From: Frankia sp. AiPa1
Lineage (GTDB): Bacteria > Actinomycetota > Actinomycetes > Frankiales > Frankiaceae
Direction of reading: 5' to 3'
Length of the DNA: 60,199 nt
Assembly: GCF_023243075.1 (NCBI RefSeq)
Contig: NZ_JALKFZ020000162.1
Coordinates: 1-60,199 of the forward strand
In this document: one piece after another, positions 17,170-28,300 of the stretch
Numbering within the stretch: position 1 is the stretch's first letter
Layout: each line of letters starts with the position of its first letter
Program-made: the position numbers and the translations under genes
The notes under the pieces: model-generated
The model's database searches: none
Seen by the model: only the letters and a program-made list of their open reading frames with translations
Told to the model about the DNA's origin: nothing

Positions 17170-20100
17170 TCAGTTGTCGAAAGCGGCCTCGACGAGGGCG
17201 TGCTGCTCGCGCTCGTGCACCCGGGACGAGCCGGAGGCTGGCGCGGCCGCGGCCCGCCGGGAGATCCGGCGTAGCCGGATGCCGCGGGGCAGGGACTCGG
17301 CGAGGTTCAGTGCCATGTGCGGGTAGGCGCCCTGGTTGGCCGGCTCCTCCTGCACCCAGGCGACGTCGGTGACGTTCGGGTACCGCTCGAGCAGCGCCGC
17401 CAGCTCCGGCCCGGGGGTCGGGTAGAGCTGTTCGACGCGCAGCAGCGCGAACTTCTCGGCCTGGTCGTGCTTGCCCCGAGCGCTGGCAAGATCGTAGTAG
17501 ATCTTGCCAGCGGTGAGTAGCACCCGGCGCACCGCGGCCGGGTCGGCCACCGCCGCGTCGTCGATCACCGGCTGCCAGCCGCCACCGGTCAGCTCCTCGA
17601 CGGTGGAGGTGGCGGACTTGAGCCGCAGCATCGACTTCGGTGTGAAGACGATCAGCGGCCGGCGCACCGGCGAGAGGGTCTGCCGGCGCAGCAGGTGGAA
17701 GTAGCTGGCGGGCGACGACGGCGCCGAGACGGTCATGTTGCCGTCCGCGCACAGGGAGAGGAACCGCTCGATCCGGGCGGAGGAGTGGTCCGGCCCCTGA
17801 CCCTCGTAGCCGTGCGGAAGCAGCAGCACCAGCGAGGAACGCTGCCCCCACTTCGCCTCACCGGCACTGATGAACTCATCGATGATCGACTGGGCGCCGT
17901 TGAAGAAGTCGCCGAACTGCGCCTCCCACAGGACCAGCATGTCCGAGCGGGCGACCGCGTAGCCGTATTCGAAGCCCATCGCCGCGAACTCGCTGAGCAG
18001 CGAGTCGTAGACGTAGAAGGCGCCGACGCCCTCGTTGTTCTCGGTACCGCTCAGGCCGTAACGCAGGGTGCGCAGCGGGGTGTGGTCCTCGGCGGTGTTC
18101 CGGTCGACCAGCACGGCGTGGCGCTGGCCGAACGTGCCGCGCCGGCTGTCCTGCCCGGTGAGGCGGACCGACCGGCCGTCGAGCAGGAGGGAACCGAACG
18201 CGAGTGTCTCGGCCAGCGCCCAGTCGATCGCGCCGGTCTCCACCATCTGCGCGCGGCGTTCGATCTGCGGGCGCAGGCGCGGATGCACCGTGAAGCCATC
18301 CGGCAGCGTGACCTGCGTGTCGATGATGCGCTTGACCGCCTCCAGCGGCACCGCCGTGCTCACCGCGGCGGCTGCGGCGGCCTCCTCCGGCGTGGTGATG
18401 ATCCGCGGCTGCGGCGCCGTACCCGACGGGGTGGTGTCCCGGGTCTGCGCGAAGGCCTTCTCGAGCTCCGCCCGGTAGGACTTCATCGCCTGCTCGGCCT
18501 GGTCGCGGGTGATGTCCCCACGGCCGACCAGCGCCTCGGTGTAGAGCTTGCGCACCGAGCGCTTGCTGGCGATCGTGTCGTACATCAGCGGCTGGGTGAA
18601 CGAGGGCTCGTCCATCTCGTTGTGGCCGCGCCGCCGGTAGCAGACCAGGTCGATGACGACGTCCTTGTGGAACTCCTGGCGGTACTCGAACGCGAGCGCC
18701 GCCACCCGCACACACGCCTCCGGGTCGTCCCCGTTGACGTGGAAGATCGGAGCCTGCACCATCCGGGCGACGTCGGTGGCGTAGACCGAGGAACGGCTCG
18801 ACTCCGGCGAGGTGGTGAAGCCAACCTGGTTGTTGATCACCAGGTGGATGGTGCCGCCGGTGCGGTAGCCGCGCAGCTGGGAGAGGTTCAGCGTCTCGGC
18901 GACGACACCCTGGCCGGCGAACGCGGCATCCCCGTGCACCAGGACGGGCAGGACGGTGAAGCCAGCCACACCCTTGTCCAGGATGTCCTGCTTCGCCCGC
19001 ACGACCCCCTCGGTAACCGGGTCGACGGCCTCCAGGTGGGAGGGGTTCGCCACGACCGACACGTCCACCGAGCGACCGGAACGGCCGCTGTAGACGCCGT
19101 CGGCACCCAGGTGGTACTTGACGTCGCCGGAGCCGTGCGCGGTCTGCGGGTCGAGGTGGCCCTCGAACTCGTCGAAGATCTGCCGGTACGACTTGCCGAC
19201 GATGTTCGCCAGCACGTTGAGCCGGCCACGGTGGGCCATGCCGATGACGACCTCGTCCATCCCGGCGTCGGCGGCGCGGTCGAGCACCTCGTCGAGCGTG
19301 GGGATGGTCGATTCGGCGCCCTCGAGCGAGAACCGGCGCTGGCCGACATACTTGGTATGCAGGAACGACTCGAACGCCTCCGCCGCGCCGAGGCGCTCCA
19401 GCACGTGCAGCTGCTCGGCCGGATCGGGGCGCTCGGCGGACCGCTCGACCCGGGCCTGGATCCAGGCCCGCTCGTCGGGCTCCTGGATGTGCATGTACTC
19501 GATGCCGACCCGCCGGCAGTACGAATCGCGCAACACGCCCATCACGTCGCGCAGGGACATGGTGCGCTGTCCGGCGAACCCGCCGACGGCGAACTCGCGG
19601 TCGAGATCCCACAGCGTCAGCCCGTGACCGATGATGTCCAGGTCAGGGTGGCTGCGGATGGCGAACTCGAGCGGGTTCGTGTCGGCCATCAGGTGGCCGC
19701 GTACCCGGTAGGCGTGGATCAGCTCCAGCACACGGGCGTTGTGGTCGAGGTCGCCCTCGTGCACCACCGGCCGGTCCGAGACCCAGCGGACGGGCTCGTA
19801 GGGCACCCGCAGCGAGCGGAAGATCTCGTCGTAGAACCCGTCCTCGCCCAGCAGCAGCTGGTGCATCCGGCGCAGGTACTCGCCCGACTGGGCACCCTGG
19901 ATGATGCGGTGGTCATAGGTGCTGGTCAGCGTGATCGTCTTGGAGATCGCGAGCCTGGCCAGCGTGTTCGCCGCCGCGCCGGAGAACTCCGCCGGGTACT
20001 CCATGGCACCGACGCCGATGATCGTGCCCTGGCCCTGCATGAGCCGCGGGACCGAATGCACGGTGCCGATGCCGCCCGGGTTGGTCAGGCTGATCGTGAC

Positions 20101-21054
20101 GTCACTGAAGTCGTCCATGGTCAGCTTGTTCGCCCGCGCCCGGCGCACGAGGTCCTCGTAGGCCAGCCAGAACTCGCGGAAGTCCAACGCCTCGGCCTTC
20201 TTCACCGCGGCGACGACGAGCTGGCGGCCCTTCGGGGTCACCAGGTCGATCGCGAGGCCCAGGCCCACGTGCTCCGGCCGGACGAGCGTCGGCTTGCCGT
20301 CGACCTCGGCGTACGAGGCGTTCATCGCCGGGTGGTCGGCCAGGGCGCGGACCATCGCGTAGCCGATGATGTGGGTGAACGAGACCTTGCCACCGCTGGA
20401 CCGGGCCAGGTGGCGGTTGATGACGATGCGGTTGTCCGCGAGCAGCTTTGCCGGGAACGCCCGGACCGAGGTGGCGGTCGGAACGTGCAGTGAGGTCTCC
20501 ATGTTGCTGACCACACGGGCCGCCGCGCCTCGCAGCGGGGTAGTAGCCGCACCCGTCGGGCTCGTCGCGCTCGGCCTTGCCGCCGGCGTCGCGGTCGGCG
20601 ATGACGCCGGGGCCGCGGCGAGCTTGGCTCCCGCCGCGGGCGTGGCGCCCGCAGTCGGCTTGGCCCGGGCGGCTGGCGCGAGCTGGCCGGAATCCGGTGC
20701 GGGGGTGGCCGATGGCGCGGGAGCCGTTGGCGTGCCTGCCGCCGGTGACGCCGGTGATGATGCGGCCGGCGATGATGCGGCCGGCGCGGCGGAGGCCGCG
20801 GATGTCACGACGGCGGCCGCCGCGCTGTGGGCGGACTCACCACCCGTTGGTGCCCCGTTCGGTGCCACGCTGGCCGCCGCCCCGGTCACGCCGGAGCTGG
20901 CCGGCGGCACGCTCGGGTGGTAGTCGGAGAGGAACTCGCGCCACTCCGGCGAGACGCTCTCCGGATCTTCGAGAAACTGCTGGTAGATCTCGAAGACCAG
21001 CCATTCGTTAGGTCCGAAGTCAGGTCCGGACGCAGGAACCGTTGGTGCTGTCAC
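17170..21054 (-). CDS. kgd: Multifunctional 2-oxoglutarate metabolism enzyme Kgd (E1o/E2o fusion)
   Basis: About 1294 residues. It opens with [20 protein letters not shown], typical of the E1o binding segment, then about 130 residues of Ala/Pro/Thr linker, then an E2o-like acyltransferase core (from about residue 183, with [14 protein letters not shown] near 380), then the thiamine-diphosphate E1 region ([11 protein letters not shown] near 605, [11 protein letters not shown]) and a transketolase-like C-terminus. It converts 2-oxoglutarate to succinyl-CoA with E3 partners, or makes other products. No lipoyl domain is present, as in mycobacterial Kgd. The GTG at 21054 is chosen from family N-termini; one at 21114 is also open. 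In actinobacteria GarA/OdhI usually inhibits it. Confidence 0.93.
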   Translation of the reverse strand: MTAPTVPASGPDFGPNEWLVFEIYQQFLEDPESVSPEWREFLSDYHPSVPPASSGVTGAAASVAPNGAPTGGESAHSAAAAVVTSAASAAPAASSPAASSPASPAAGTPTAPAPSATPAPDSGQLAPAARAKPTAGATPAAGAKLAAAPASSPTATPAARPSATSPTGAATTPLRGAAARVVSNMETSLHVPTATSVRAFPAKLLADNRIVINRHLARSSGGKVSFTHIIGYAMVRALADHPAMNASYAEVDGKPTLVRPEHVGLGLAIDLVTPKGRQLVVAAVKKAEALDFREFWLAYEDLVRRARANKLTMDDFSDVTISLTNPGGIGTVHSVPRLMQGQGTIIGVGAMEYPAEFSGAAANTLARLAISKTITLTSTYDHRIIQGAQSGEYLRRMHQLLLGEDGFYDEIFRSLRVPYEPVRWVSDRPVVHEGDLDHNARVLELIHAYRVRGHLMADTNPLEFAIRSHPDLDIIGHGLTLWDLDREFAVGGFAGQRTMSLRDVMGVLRDSYCRRVGIEYMHIQEPDERAWIQARVERSAERPDPAEQLHVLERLGAAEAFESFLHTKYVGQRRFSLEGAESTIPTLDEVLDRAADAGMDEVVIGMAHRGRLNVLANIVGKSYRQIFDEFEGHLDPQTAHGSGDVKYHLGADGVYSGRSGRSVDVSVVANPSHLEAVDPVTEGVVRAKQDILDKGVAGFTVLPVLVHGDAAFAGQGVVAETLNLSQLRGYRTGGTIHLVINNQVGFTTSPESSRSSVYATDVARMVQAPIFHVNGDDPEACVRVAALAFEYRQEFHKDVVIDLVCYRRRGHNEMDEPSFTQPLMYDTIASKRSVRKLYTEALVGRGDITRDQAEQAMKSYRAELEKAFAQTRDTTPSGTAPQPRIITTPEEAAAAAAVSTAVPLEAVKRIIDTQVTLPDGFTVHPRLRPQIERRAQMVETGAIDWALAETLAFGSLLLDGRSVRLTGQDSRRGTFGQRHAVLVDRNTAEDHTPLRTLRYGLSGTENNEGVGAFYVYDSLLSEFAAMGFEYGYAVARSDMLVLWEAQFGDFFNGAQSIIDEFISAGEAKWGQRSSLVLLLPHGYEGQGPDHSSARIERFLSLCADGNMTVSAPSSPASYFHLLRRQTLSPVRRPLIVFTPKSMLRLKSATSTVEELTGGGWQPVIDDAAVADPAAVRRVLLTAGKIYYDLASARGKHDQAEKFALLRVEQLYPTPGPELAALLERYPNVTDVAWVQEEPANQGAYPHMALNLAESLPRGIRLRRISRRAAAAPASGSSRVHEREQHALVEAAFDN

Positions 21055-21441
21055 GGGGCCATTCGCCTCTATCCACGGTCTCACTTCACGGCCTCCGAAA
21101 GGCCCTTCTGTCACCGTCTGCTCAGGCTACCCGCTGACGCCGAGCACGGTGTCGGCGGATCCGTCCGGTCAGGTCACACGGACACTGCGTGCCCTCCCGA
21201 TGTCGGCGCGACACCCCGTTCCTGCCTCCGGGCACAGCCTCACCCGGAAGGCGTCCCTCACCCGGAACGCGGCCTCACCCGGAAGGCGGCCGCACGGGAA
21301 GGCAGCCGCGCCCGGGAGGCACTCACTAGCCACGTCCTAACCACGTCCGGAAGGTGGCCGCGCCCGCAAGACGCTCATCAGCCACGCGCGGAAGGGTCAT
21401 CCCGCCAGAAGGCGGGTCCGTGACCTGATCCTCATCCTCGA

Positions 21442-21479
21442 GCAGGCCCGGGGCAGGCCCGGGGCAGGCCCGGGGCAGG
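21442..21479. repeat. 11-bp tandem repeat, about 3.5 copies
   Basis: Unit GCAGGCCCGGG is repeated exactly at 21442, 21453 and 21464, followed by a partial copy. It lies outside any supported gene and would be a candidate variable-number locus. Confidence 0.8.
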
Positions 21480-21743
21480 TGCTTGGTGACGGGCGAGGGC
21501 TGGGACGCTCGTCGCGCTCGGGCTGACCTGGCGGGATCGGAGCCTCCGGCCGCGGTCTCGACGGGTGGGAGCCTCGACAAGTGGGAGCCTCGACAAGCGG
21601 GAACACGGTGCCGTGGCCGTCCGTTATGCTTGGCAGCGCCGGTCCGCATCATGGCCCCCGGACCCAATAAATGCCGCTTCGAGCGGCCTACGCCCGTGAG
21701 GCGACCTGGCGGGCCGGCGCCCAACTTCTTCGCACTCGCGCGG

Positions 21744-21765
21744 CGACGCGCCCTTCGGCGCGTCG
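21744..21765. terminator. 9-bp hairpin with CTTC loop
   Basis: CGACGCGCC (21744-21752) pairs with GGCGCGTCG (21757-21765) around a CTTC tetraloop. It has terminator-like geometry but no gene end is nearby, so its role is unknown. Confidence 0.4.
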
Positions 21766-22564
21766 TTACCCGCGTGGCCCTCTCGCCTCGGCTCCGGCCG
21801 CGATGACCCATGGCCGTCCCGCCCGACACCCGCCGGACCGAGTATCCGCGGCCGTCTCGGCCGGCCCGACGCCCGCCGGACGGCGAGCCGTCGTCGTCCG
21901 AGCTACCGCCTTGTTCCACCTTCTGGTGGAAGGTCCGCTGTGCGCCGTTGCGCGGCGGTTCGTTCGCCTTGGCCGTGGCTGGTGCAGATCCCGCGATAAG
22001 GCCACGCTATCTGCACTTTTAAGGCACTTCGCGCTGTTCGTCGGCTCGGTCCATCGGAGGGAACGCGGCGCTCCGGACGATCGAAGTCGACCACTGGGCC
22101 GAGGGCTGGCAGTCGCACGCCGACGGTTAGCCGAGTGGATGGTGGTCACGTGGGCAGCTGGTCAATAAATACAGCCTGAAAACGCCAGTAACCCTTTGTG
22201 TGCCATTCCTGGGGCGAGGCTTATGTGCGACCCGCCTCAGCTCTGGTCAGGTCACGAGCGGGCGATGCCGGTAATACGGATGGTCGGACCTCGGGCCGGC
22301 GTCGCCGCTCGGTCAGCGCTCGGTCAGTGGTGGGCCGACGACGGCCAGTGGAGGCTGGGCTGCCCGCGGGTAAACGTCGGGCGGGTGCCGCTGGCAGGTG
22401 TGGAAGCTCCGTTACGCCGCAGTATGCCTGCCCACTCGAACCAGTCTTCGTGGCCGAACTCGTCTCCACGGCAAATTCCGCTGACCCACCCATGAGCCCC
22501 GGCGCCATCGGACGCCAGATGTCACGCTCTGTGACGGTGATTCCTGGAGGGGGGCGGCCAAGAT

Positions 22565-23791
22565 TCAAACAGGTCGCCGTGGGGGGGACGGGTCGGGGTT
22601 GCCGAAGTGGTTCCAGCCGCCGGCGCGGAGGAGTGGATGGCCGCCGACCGTCACACCCGTCCCGGGCAGGACGGATCCGATCCGCAGGCACCCGGGTGGT
22701 AGGGGGGCGGACGGCGGAAGGCAAGCGACCAGGGCATGGTCCTCCCCGCCGGTGAGGGCCCAGTCGAGCGGATCCACGCCGAGGTGGACGGCGGCTGAGC
22801 GCATCGCCTCGTCGATCGGGAGGGCGGCGGCCCGCAGATCGATGCGGACCCCCGAAGCGGCCGCGATGTGGCCGATGTCCTGGACGAGTCCGTCCGAGAT
22901 GTCGCACATGGCGCGGGCGCCGAGTGCGGCGAGCGTCGGTCCGAGCTGGTACGGCGGCCGGGGTCGGCGGTGCGCGGCAACGAGACGGTCCCACCCGCGC
23001 ATGGCGACCTCCTCGGCTTCGACGTCTCCCCGGGCGACGGGTTCGGGTCCCGCGTCCCGGTGGACCGCGGCGTTTCGGTCATGGCCGGGGTGATCGCCGC
23101 TGGAGCCGGCGCCCCCGCGGGGGAGAGCCGCGGGCTCGGTAGCGCCCGAGGGCACCCGGAGGGGAGACGTGCGCAGGGGTGTGGGGGGCGAGGGAACGGG
23201 AGAATCGGAGCCGGAGAGGGGGTAGTCACCGGAGGCGAGTAGGGCGAGTCCGGCAGCGGAAGGGCCGACGGAGCCGGCGAGAACGACGGTGTCGCCGGGC
23301 CGGGCGCCGGAGCGCAGGACCGGGGGGCGTCCGCCCAGATCGCCAAGGGCGGTGACGCCGAGCATGATCGTGTCCGCGGAGCTGACGTCGCCACCGGCGA
23401 CGGTGGTGCCAGCCCGGGCGCACTCGGCGGCCAAGCCGTCCGCGAGGGCCAGGGCCCAGGCCAGCTCGGTCTCGCCGGGGGCGGCGAGGCCCAGGAACAG
23501 CCCGGTCGGACGGGCGCCCATCGCGGCGACGTCCGCCAGGTTCTGGGCGGCGGCTTTGTGTCCGACGTCCTCGCCGCTGGACCAGTCTCGGCGAAAGTGC
23601 CGCCCCTCGAGGAGTAGGTCGGTGGTGACGACGACCCGACCGTCGGCGGCGGCGAGTACGGCCGCGTCGTCTCCGGGGCCGACGAGAACGTCCAGGCCTC
23701 GCCTGAAGCGGGCAGTGACTGCCCGGATCAACTCAAACTCGCCGATGTCCCGCAATTGCGGATTTTTGGGCCCGAATTCCGCCGCATTCAC
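22565..23791 (-). CDS. thiL: Thiamine-monophosphate kinase ThiL, with a large insertion
   Basis: ATP-dependent kinase making thiamine diphosphate from thiamine monophosphate. Family motifs are plain: IGEFELI, VGPGDDAAVL, TTDLLLEGRHF, NLADVAAMGA, GGDVS, CDISDGL and TGGEDHALV. The GTG at 23791 follows a GAGAGGTAG ribosome-binding site and gives 408 residues, about 80 more than usual. The excess is one Ser/Pro/Gly-rich block at about residues 189-267, in-frame, between the GDYPLSG segment and RLVAAHRRP. The last 15 or so residues are also a non-family tail. It is divergent from the acetamidase-like gene. Confidence 0.9.
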   Translation of the reverse strand: MNAAEFGPKNPQLRDIGEFELIRAVTARFRRGLDVLVGPGDDAAVLAAADGRVVVTTDLLLEGRHFRRDWSSGEDVGHKAAAQNLADVAAMGARPTGLFLGLAAPGETELAWALALADGLAAECARAGTTVAGGDVSSADTIMLGVTALGDLGGRPPVLRSGARPGDTVVLAGSVGPSAAGLALLASGDYPLSGSDSPVPSPPTPLRTSPLRVPSGATEPAALPRGGAGSSGDHPGHDRNAAVHRDAGPEPVARGDVEAEEVAMRGWDRLVAAHRRPRPPYQLGPTLAALGARAMCDISDGLVQDIGHIAAASGVRIDLRAAALPIDEAMRSAAVHLGVDPLDWALTGGEDHALVACLPPSAPLPPGCLRIGSVLPGTGVTVGGHPLLRAGGWNHFGNPDPSPPRRPV

Positions 23792-23839
23792 GGGTCTGCT
23801 ACCTCTCGCGCCACGGAATGACCTCGATTGCAACATCTG

Positions 23840-23857
23840 TGTGACTTTTTTGTCACA
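23840..23857. promoter_or_regulatory. Palindrome TGTGAC-T6-GTCACA between thiL and the amidase-like gene
   Basis: A perfect 6+6+6 inverted repeat, TGTGACTTTTTTGTCACA, in the 219-bp divergent spacer. The TGTGA/TCACA half-sites are those of CRP-type regulators, but the spacer is 8 bases rather than the usual 6. It could be an operator for either gene, or a hairpin. Confidence 0.45.
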
Positions 23858-24010
23858 TTTGACTGAAAATCTGACCCGCGTGAACCTGCGCTGTCGATGT
23901 GCATCCCGCGTACCCCCAGCCAGGAGGCCGGCGGGTGCACGGGCGTGGGTCCAGGCGACTCGTCACGGTGCGAGTCTGCCCGGACGGTCCCGGGCCCGGT
24001 AGAGCCGTCC

Positions 24011-25366
24011 GTGGCGTTGCAGCCAGGCCGCGGCAAGATCGAGGGTAAGCACTATCTTCCCTCCACCCCGGAGACCGTCACCTGGGGCGAACTGCCGAAC
24101 GCCCTGTCCAGACCGGTCCTGTCCGTTGATTCGGGCGCCACCGTCACCGTGGACACGGTCAGCCAGGAGGGGATCCTCGGCGACCAGGGCCGCGATCCCG
24201 ACGCCTTCCTCGCCGGACTCGGCGTGGCATCCGCGGAGGTGCTCGCCGACGCGCGGGCCATCGCCGCGTCCGGCCTGCCCCACCAGTTCGGCGTGGACGC
24301 GCCGCACGTCGTCACCGGGCCGCTGCTCGTGCGGGACGCGGAGCCCGGCGACGTCCTGCGCATCGAGGTCGTGTCGTTGCATCCTCGGGCGAGGTACGGC
24401 ATCGTCTCCAACCGGCATGGTGCGGGGCTGTTCGCCGGGGAATTCCCCGAAGGGCCCCCGCCCGAGCGGGACGCCAGCGCCCGGCACTGGCAGCGCTTCG
24501 GCACTGTTACCACCCTCTGCGCGGTCGAGCGCCGACGCGGCCGCCTGTTCGGCATGCTGACCAGCGTCAGCGGCACCCGTACCCGCTTCCCGCTGGATCC
24601 GTTCCTGGGCGTCATGGCGATCGCGGTGGACAGTACCACCGAAATCATCCCGTCCACGTCGGTCGGACTGCACGGTGGAGCGTTGGACTGCGGCGATCTC
24701 GGCGTCGGAGCCCGGCTCTATCTTCCGGTCCAGGTCGCTGGTGGGCTGTTCGCCGTCGCGGACCCGCACTACGCCCTCGGGGACGGCAGGATCGGCTCGA
24801 CGGCGCTCGAGGGCCCGCTGCGTGCGACCCTCCGGCTGTCTACCCTGCGTGACGGTGCGGTCCGGGCGGCGCTGGGCGCGCTGCGCGAGCCGTTCATCGA
24901 GACGGAGTCCGCCTGGGTGACTATGGGCGTGGATGCCGAGTTGCCCGAGGCGGTTCGCCGGGCCGCGCGTTCGGCGTTGGTGTTCCTACACAGCCGGATC
25001 GGGCTGGACCGCGCCGAGGCCATGGCCTACCTGTCGGCCGCCGCGCAGGTGGCGGTGGGTCACGTCGGGCCGGGCCCGGGTCCGCGGACGGCGTTCTGCC
25101 GGATCCGCCGTGCCGACTTTCTGGAGCCGCCGCCCGCCCGCGCCCGGCTGGCCGCCCGTCAACCCTTCGCTCGCATCGTCGGCGTCGGCGACGAGGCGGA
25201 AGCCGATTCCGAGCAGATCGAGCGGGTGGTGAGCCCCGACCCCACGGTGGCACCCGAACCGGTGGCGATGTCGGACCGCGACGGCGCGGGCGACCACCTG
25301 GAACAGGACCTGCCGGTAGCCGAACATTCGAGCGCTCTTCCTGATCTACCTGGCCTGCCCGGGTAG
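24011..25366 (+). CDS. Acetamidase/formamidase family protein
   Basis: About 451 residues. The FmdA/AmdA signature is seen as LHGGALDCGDLGVGARLYLPV followed by GGLFAVADPHYALGDGRI, with the metal-binding Asp and His of the family in DPHYALGDG. The N-terminal half holds an extended metal-site loop. These enzymes hydrolyse formamide, acetamide or related short amides. The C-terminal 60 or so residues are extra, acidic and probably disordered. The GTG at 24011 is chosen because homology begins just after it; an ATG at 23897 is possible. Its end overlaps the convergent helicase gene by 21 bp. Confidence 0.8.
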   Translation: MALQPGRGKIEGKHYLPSTPETVTWGELPNALSRPVLSVDSGATVTVDTVSQEGILGDQGRDPDAFLAGLGVASAEVLADARAIAASGLPHQFGVDAPHVVTGPLLVRDAEPGDVLRIEVVSLHPRARYGIVSNRHGAGLFAGEFPEGPPPERDASARHWQRFGTVTTLCAVERRRGRLFGMLTSVSGTRTRFPLDPFLGVMAIAVDSTTEIIPSTSVGLHGGALDCGDLGVGARLYLPVQVAGGLFAVADPHYALGDGRIGSTALEGPLRATLRLSTLRDGAVRAALGALREPFIETESAWVTMGVDAELPEAVRRAARSALVFLHSRIGLDRAEAMAYLSAAAQVAVGHVGPGPGPRTAFCRIRRADFLEPPPARARLAARQPFARIVGVGDEAEADSEQIERVVSPDPTVAPEPVAMSDRDGAGDHLEQDLPVAEHSSALPDLPGLPG

Positions 25367-28300
25367 ATCGGCTGGGAGGCCCACGGCGTCGTCGAGTCCC
25401 TCCAGGTCCGACAAGGCGATCGGACGCCAGTGGGCGCGGCGTTCGCCCGAGTGGGCCCGGCCGGGGGAGCGTTCGGTCGTGGTGCCGGTGAGTTCGGCCG
25501 GGTTCGTCGTGTCCTGACCGGCCGTGGCGGTGCGTGGCTCGATGCCGGCGGCGGTCAGCCGCGGCCAGAGAGTGGCCAGTGCGGTGTCGGGATCGAGCTC
25601 GAAGTCGGATTGCCGTACCCGCCAGAACTGCCATCCCGCCCGGCGCAGGTCCCGCTCCCGCTCGAAGGAACGGGCGATGTCCTGCGCCCGGATATCCTCG
25701 GCGCCGATGCCGGCGGCCACACGGTCCGTGCTTTCGACGGGGCCGCCGTCGTCGTCGCAGCCGATGGCGAAGCGGGCCCGTCCGCCGCTGACGACCAGGT
25801 CGATCCGCTGCCCCCCGATCTCCAGGCCCGGGGTAACCAGGTAGCCGCGTTCGGCGAGACGGCGGTACACCCGCTGGGCGAACAACGAGCCGAAGGCGGG
25901 ATGCGGACGGTCCTCGGGCACGAGCAGCGGCGGGCTTAGCTCGTCGTCCGGCGTCGGCAGGCCCGTGCGCGAAACGGACAGGACGTATCCCAGATAGCTG
26001 TGGCGCAGGTCGCGATGGTCGAGGTCGGCCAGCGTCACCGAATGGAACAGCCAGACCTGATCGCGGGCGCGGGACGCGGCGACGTTGAACCGCCGCTGGT
26101 ACTCGAGCCTGGTCAACGCCACCGGTCGGGTCGCCGGCGCGACGACCAGCGAGACGAACACCACATGCCGTTCGTCGCCCTGGAAGTCGGCGGGTGTGCC
26201 GACCCGAAGCCGCCGGCGCCGATGCTCGGCCGAGGACATCCGTTCGGCGAGCAGGTCCCGGATCAGTGCCGCCTGGGCCTGCCCCTGAACCACCACGACA
26301 CCGAAGCTCAAGCCCACGTAGCGGGGATCTTCCGCGCAGGTCAGCACCTGCCCGACCAGCGCCTCGGCCTCCGCCCGGTTACGTGGACCGGCGGGCGTCG
26401 GAGTGGTCGAGCCACCCAGGACGTGCCGGGCGAGCAACGGCGGCAGGCGGTCCGCGCCGAACTGGCGCAGCGGCACCAGCGGCGCCTCCCGGTAGAACAT
26501 CGCCGACGACCATTCGATGATCTCCGGCATGCACCGGAAGTGCTCCCGCAGCCGGACGACCTCACCGAAGCGGGTGCGCAGGAGACTGAACAGGCTCGAC
26601 CGTGGGCTGAAGCCGACCCGCAGCCAGGCCGGGACGTCCGGCAGCAGCGCGTCGAGGCGGTCGAACACATCGTCGAGCTCGCGGTCCGAAACCTCGGGCG
26701 GGGTGCACTGCCGGTCGTCGCCGACCACGATCACCCGGGGGGCGAGCCAGAGCAGGAACAGACTGTCCAGCCCGGCCTGGCTGCCCTCGTCGACGATGAC
26801 GACGTCGAAACTGTCCCGGACCGGCGGGATGGTCGAGAGCACCTCGCGGATCGGCATCACCCAGGCCGGGACGGCCGTCTGGGCGAGGGCCATCGCCTCG
26901 CGGGCGGCCTGCCGGTAGCGCTCGGCATGCTGTCCACCGAGGGTGGCCCCGGCGGCGACCGCGTCGGTGTAGGCGCGCAGTGCCGCGGACTGCTCGGCGC
27001 CGAGGCGTCCCAGGCAGTGCCGCCAGGCCCGCGCCCCCGCGAGCTCGGCGGTGGCCGCGGCCAGAACGTCCTCGGCCGCGTCCAGCTCGGCGTCCAGATC
27101 GACGACCGCCGCTGCGCCGTCGGCGTGGAGCCAGTCGGCGGCCAGAGCCCACGACCAGGCGGCACCGAACGAGCCGAGCCGGACAGCCCAGACGTCGCTT
27201 CCGCCCGCCGCCGGCCGGTTCGCCGTGCTCCGCAGGTCGGCGAGGAGGAGATCCACGAGGGCGGGATGGGAGACGCGGACCTGGTCGAGAAGGTCGTCGC
27301 GTCGGAGGACGGCCCGCTGCCGGATCAGGTGCGCCGAGACCTGCGCGACGGCGAGGGAATACGCCCGCGGGTCACGGTCGCGGGATGCCGCCGCCACCGC
27401 GGCGAGCGGGCCGGGTGCATCCGGGTGGGCGGCGAGCTGCTCATGCTCGGCGGTGACCTGGTCGAGCCGCGTCTGGGCGCTGGCCGCGACGTTCGCCGGC
27501 GCCTCGGCGGGGAGGACGGCGGCGAGCTCGCCGATCACGCCGGCATCGGTAACATTCAGAATGTATCCGGGAGCGAGGCGCGCCGCGGCGGCGAGGAACT
27601 GGTCGCGGGCGGCCACCAGCGCGCCGATGCGTTCGATCACCTCGTGCTGTTCCCACAGCCGGGATACCGCGACCTCGATCGGCAGCCCCGGATCCGTCGG
27701 ATGGCCGGCCAGCGCCCAGGCCCGCCCGGCGGCGTCCACGGCCCGCCCGGCGCGCAGCCGCAGGAGCACAAAGTCGAGCAGCTCGGGAGTGGTCGGGGGC
27801 AGCCCGTCGACGGTGACCTGCGCCAACAGGATCTCGGCGGCGCGCTGAACCTTCGGCTTGAACCGCCGGCGCAGCCCACCGCCACCCTCGAAGTGGGCCC
27901 GCAGCGCCTCCCCCTGGGCCAGCAGGACGGACGGGTCGGACGCCGAACCCACCGTCTCCGCGTCCCGTTCATCGTCGCCGGTGCCGGTGCCGGTGCCGTC
28001 AGTGTCGATGCCGGCGCTCTCGGCGTCAGGGCTGGCGTCGGCGGCGGGGGGCAGTGCCACCTCGTGCAGGCCGAGATCGGCCAGATGCCGGGCGGCCTCG
28101 GCGACCTGCGTCGCGGCCGCGTCGACCTTCGCCCACACCAGCCGGTTGTGTTCCGCGAGGGCGTCGTCGACGGCGGTGCGGACCCAACCCTGGTCCGCCA
28201 GCTGGGCGGCACGGTCGTGCACGCGGTCGAGCGCCCGGACGAGGGCATCCAGCGTGGTCCGGGCGCACTCGGCCGCGGCCGCCGGGGCGGCGGCGAGGGC

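Larger units (their letters stand above)
21055..22564. other. 1.5-kb gene-poor region with degenerate repeats
   Basis: No supported gene. It contains degenerate tandem copies of a CTCACCCGGAAGGCG-like unit near 21239-21300, an 11-bp tandem repeat at 21442-21479, a GTGGGAGCCTCGACAA-like duplication near 21566-21600 and a hairpin at 21744-21765. Some AT-richer stretches occur near 22160-22200. The kgd promoter must lie in its left end. Frames such as 21326-21919 minus have no recognisable domain. Confidence 0.5.

Noticed and set aside
17695..20493. 932-codon open frame antisense to kgd
   Set aside because: It mirrors the kgd codons exactly; the encoded sequence is arginine/valine-rich with no domain. 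A shadow of a very GC-rich gene.
21810..22022. Possible 70-residue gene in the kgd-thiL region
   Set aside because: Proline/arginine-rich, no conserved pattern, and overlapping alternative frames look equally open.
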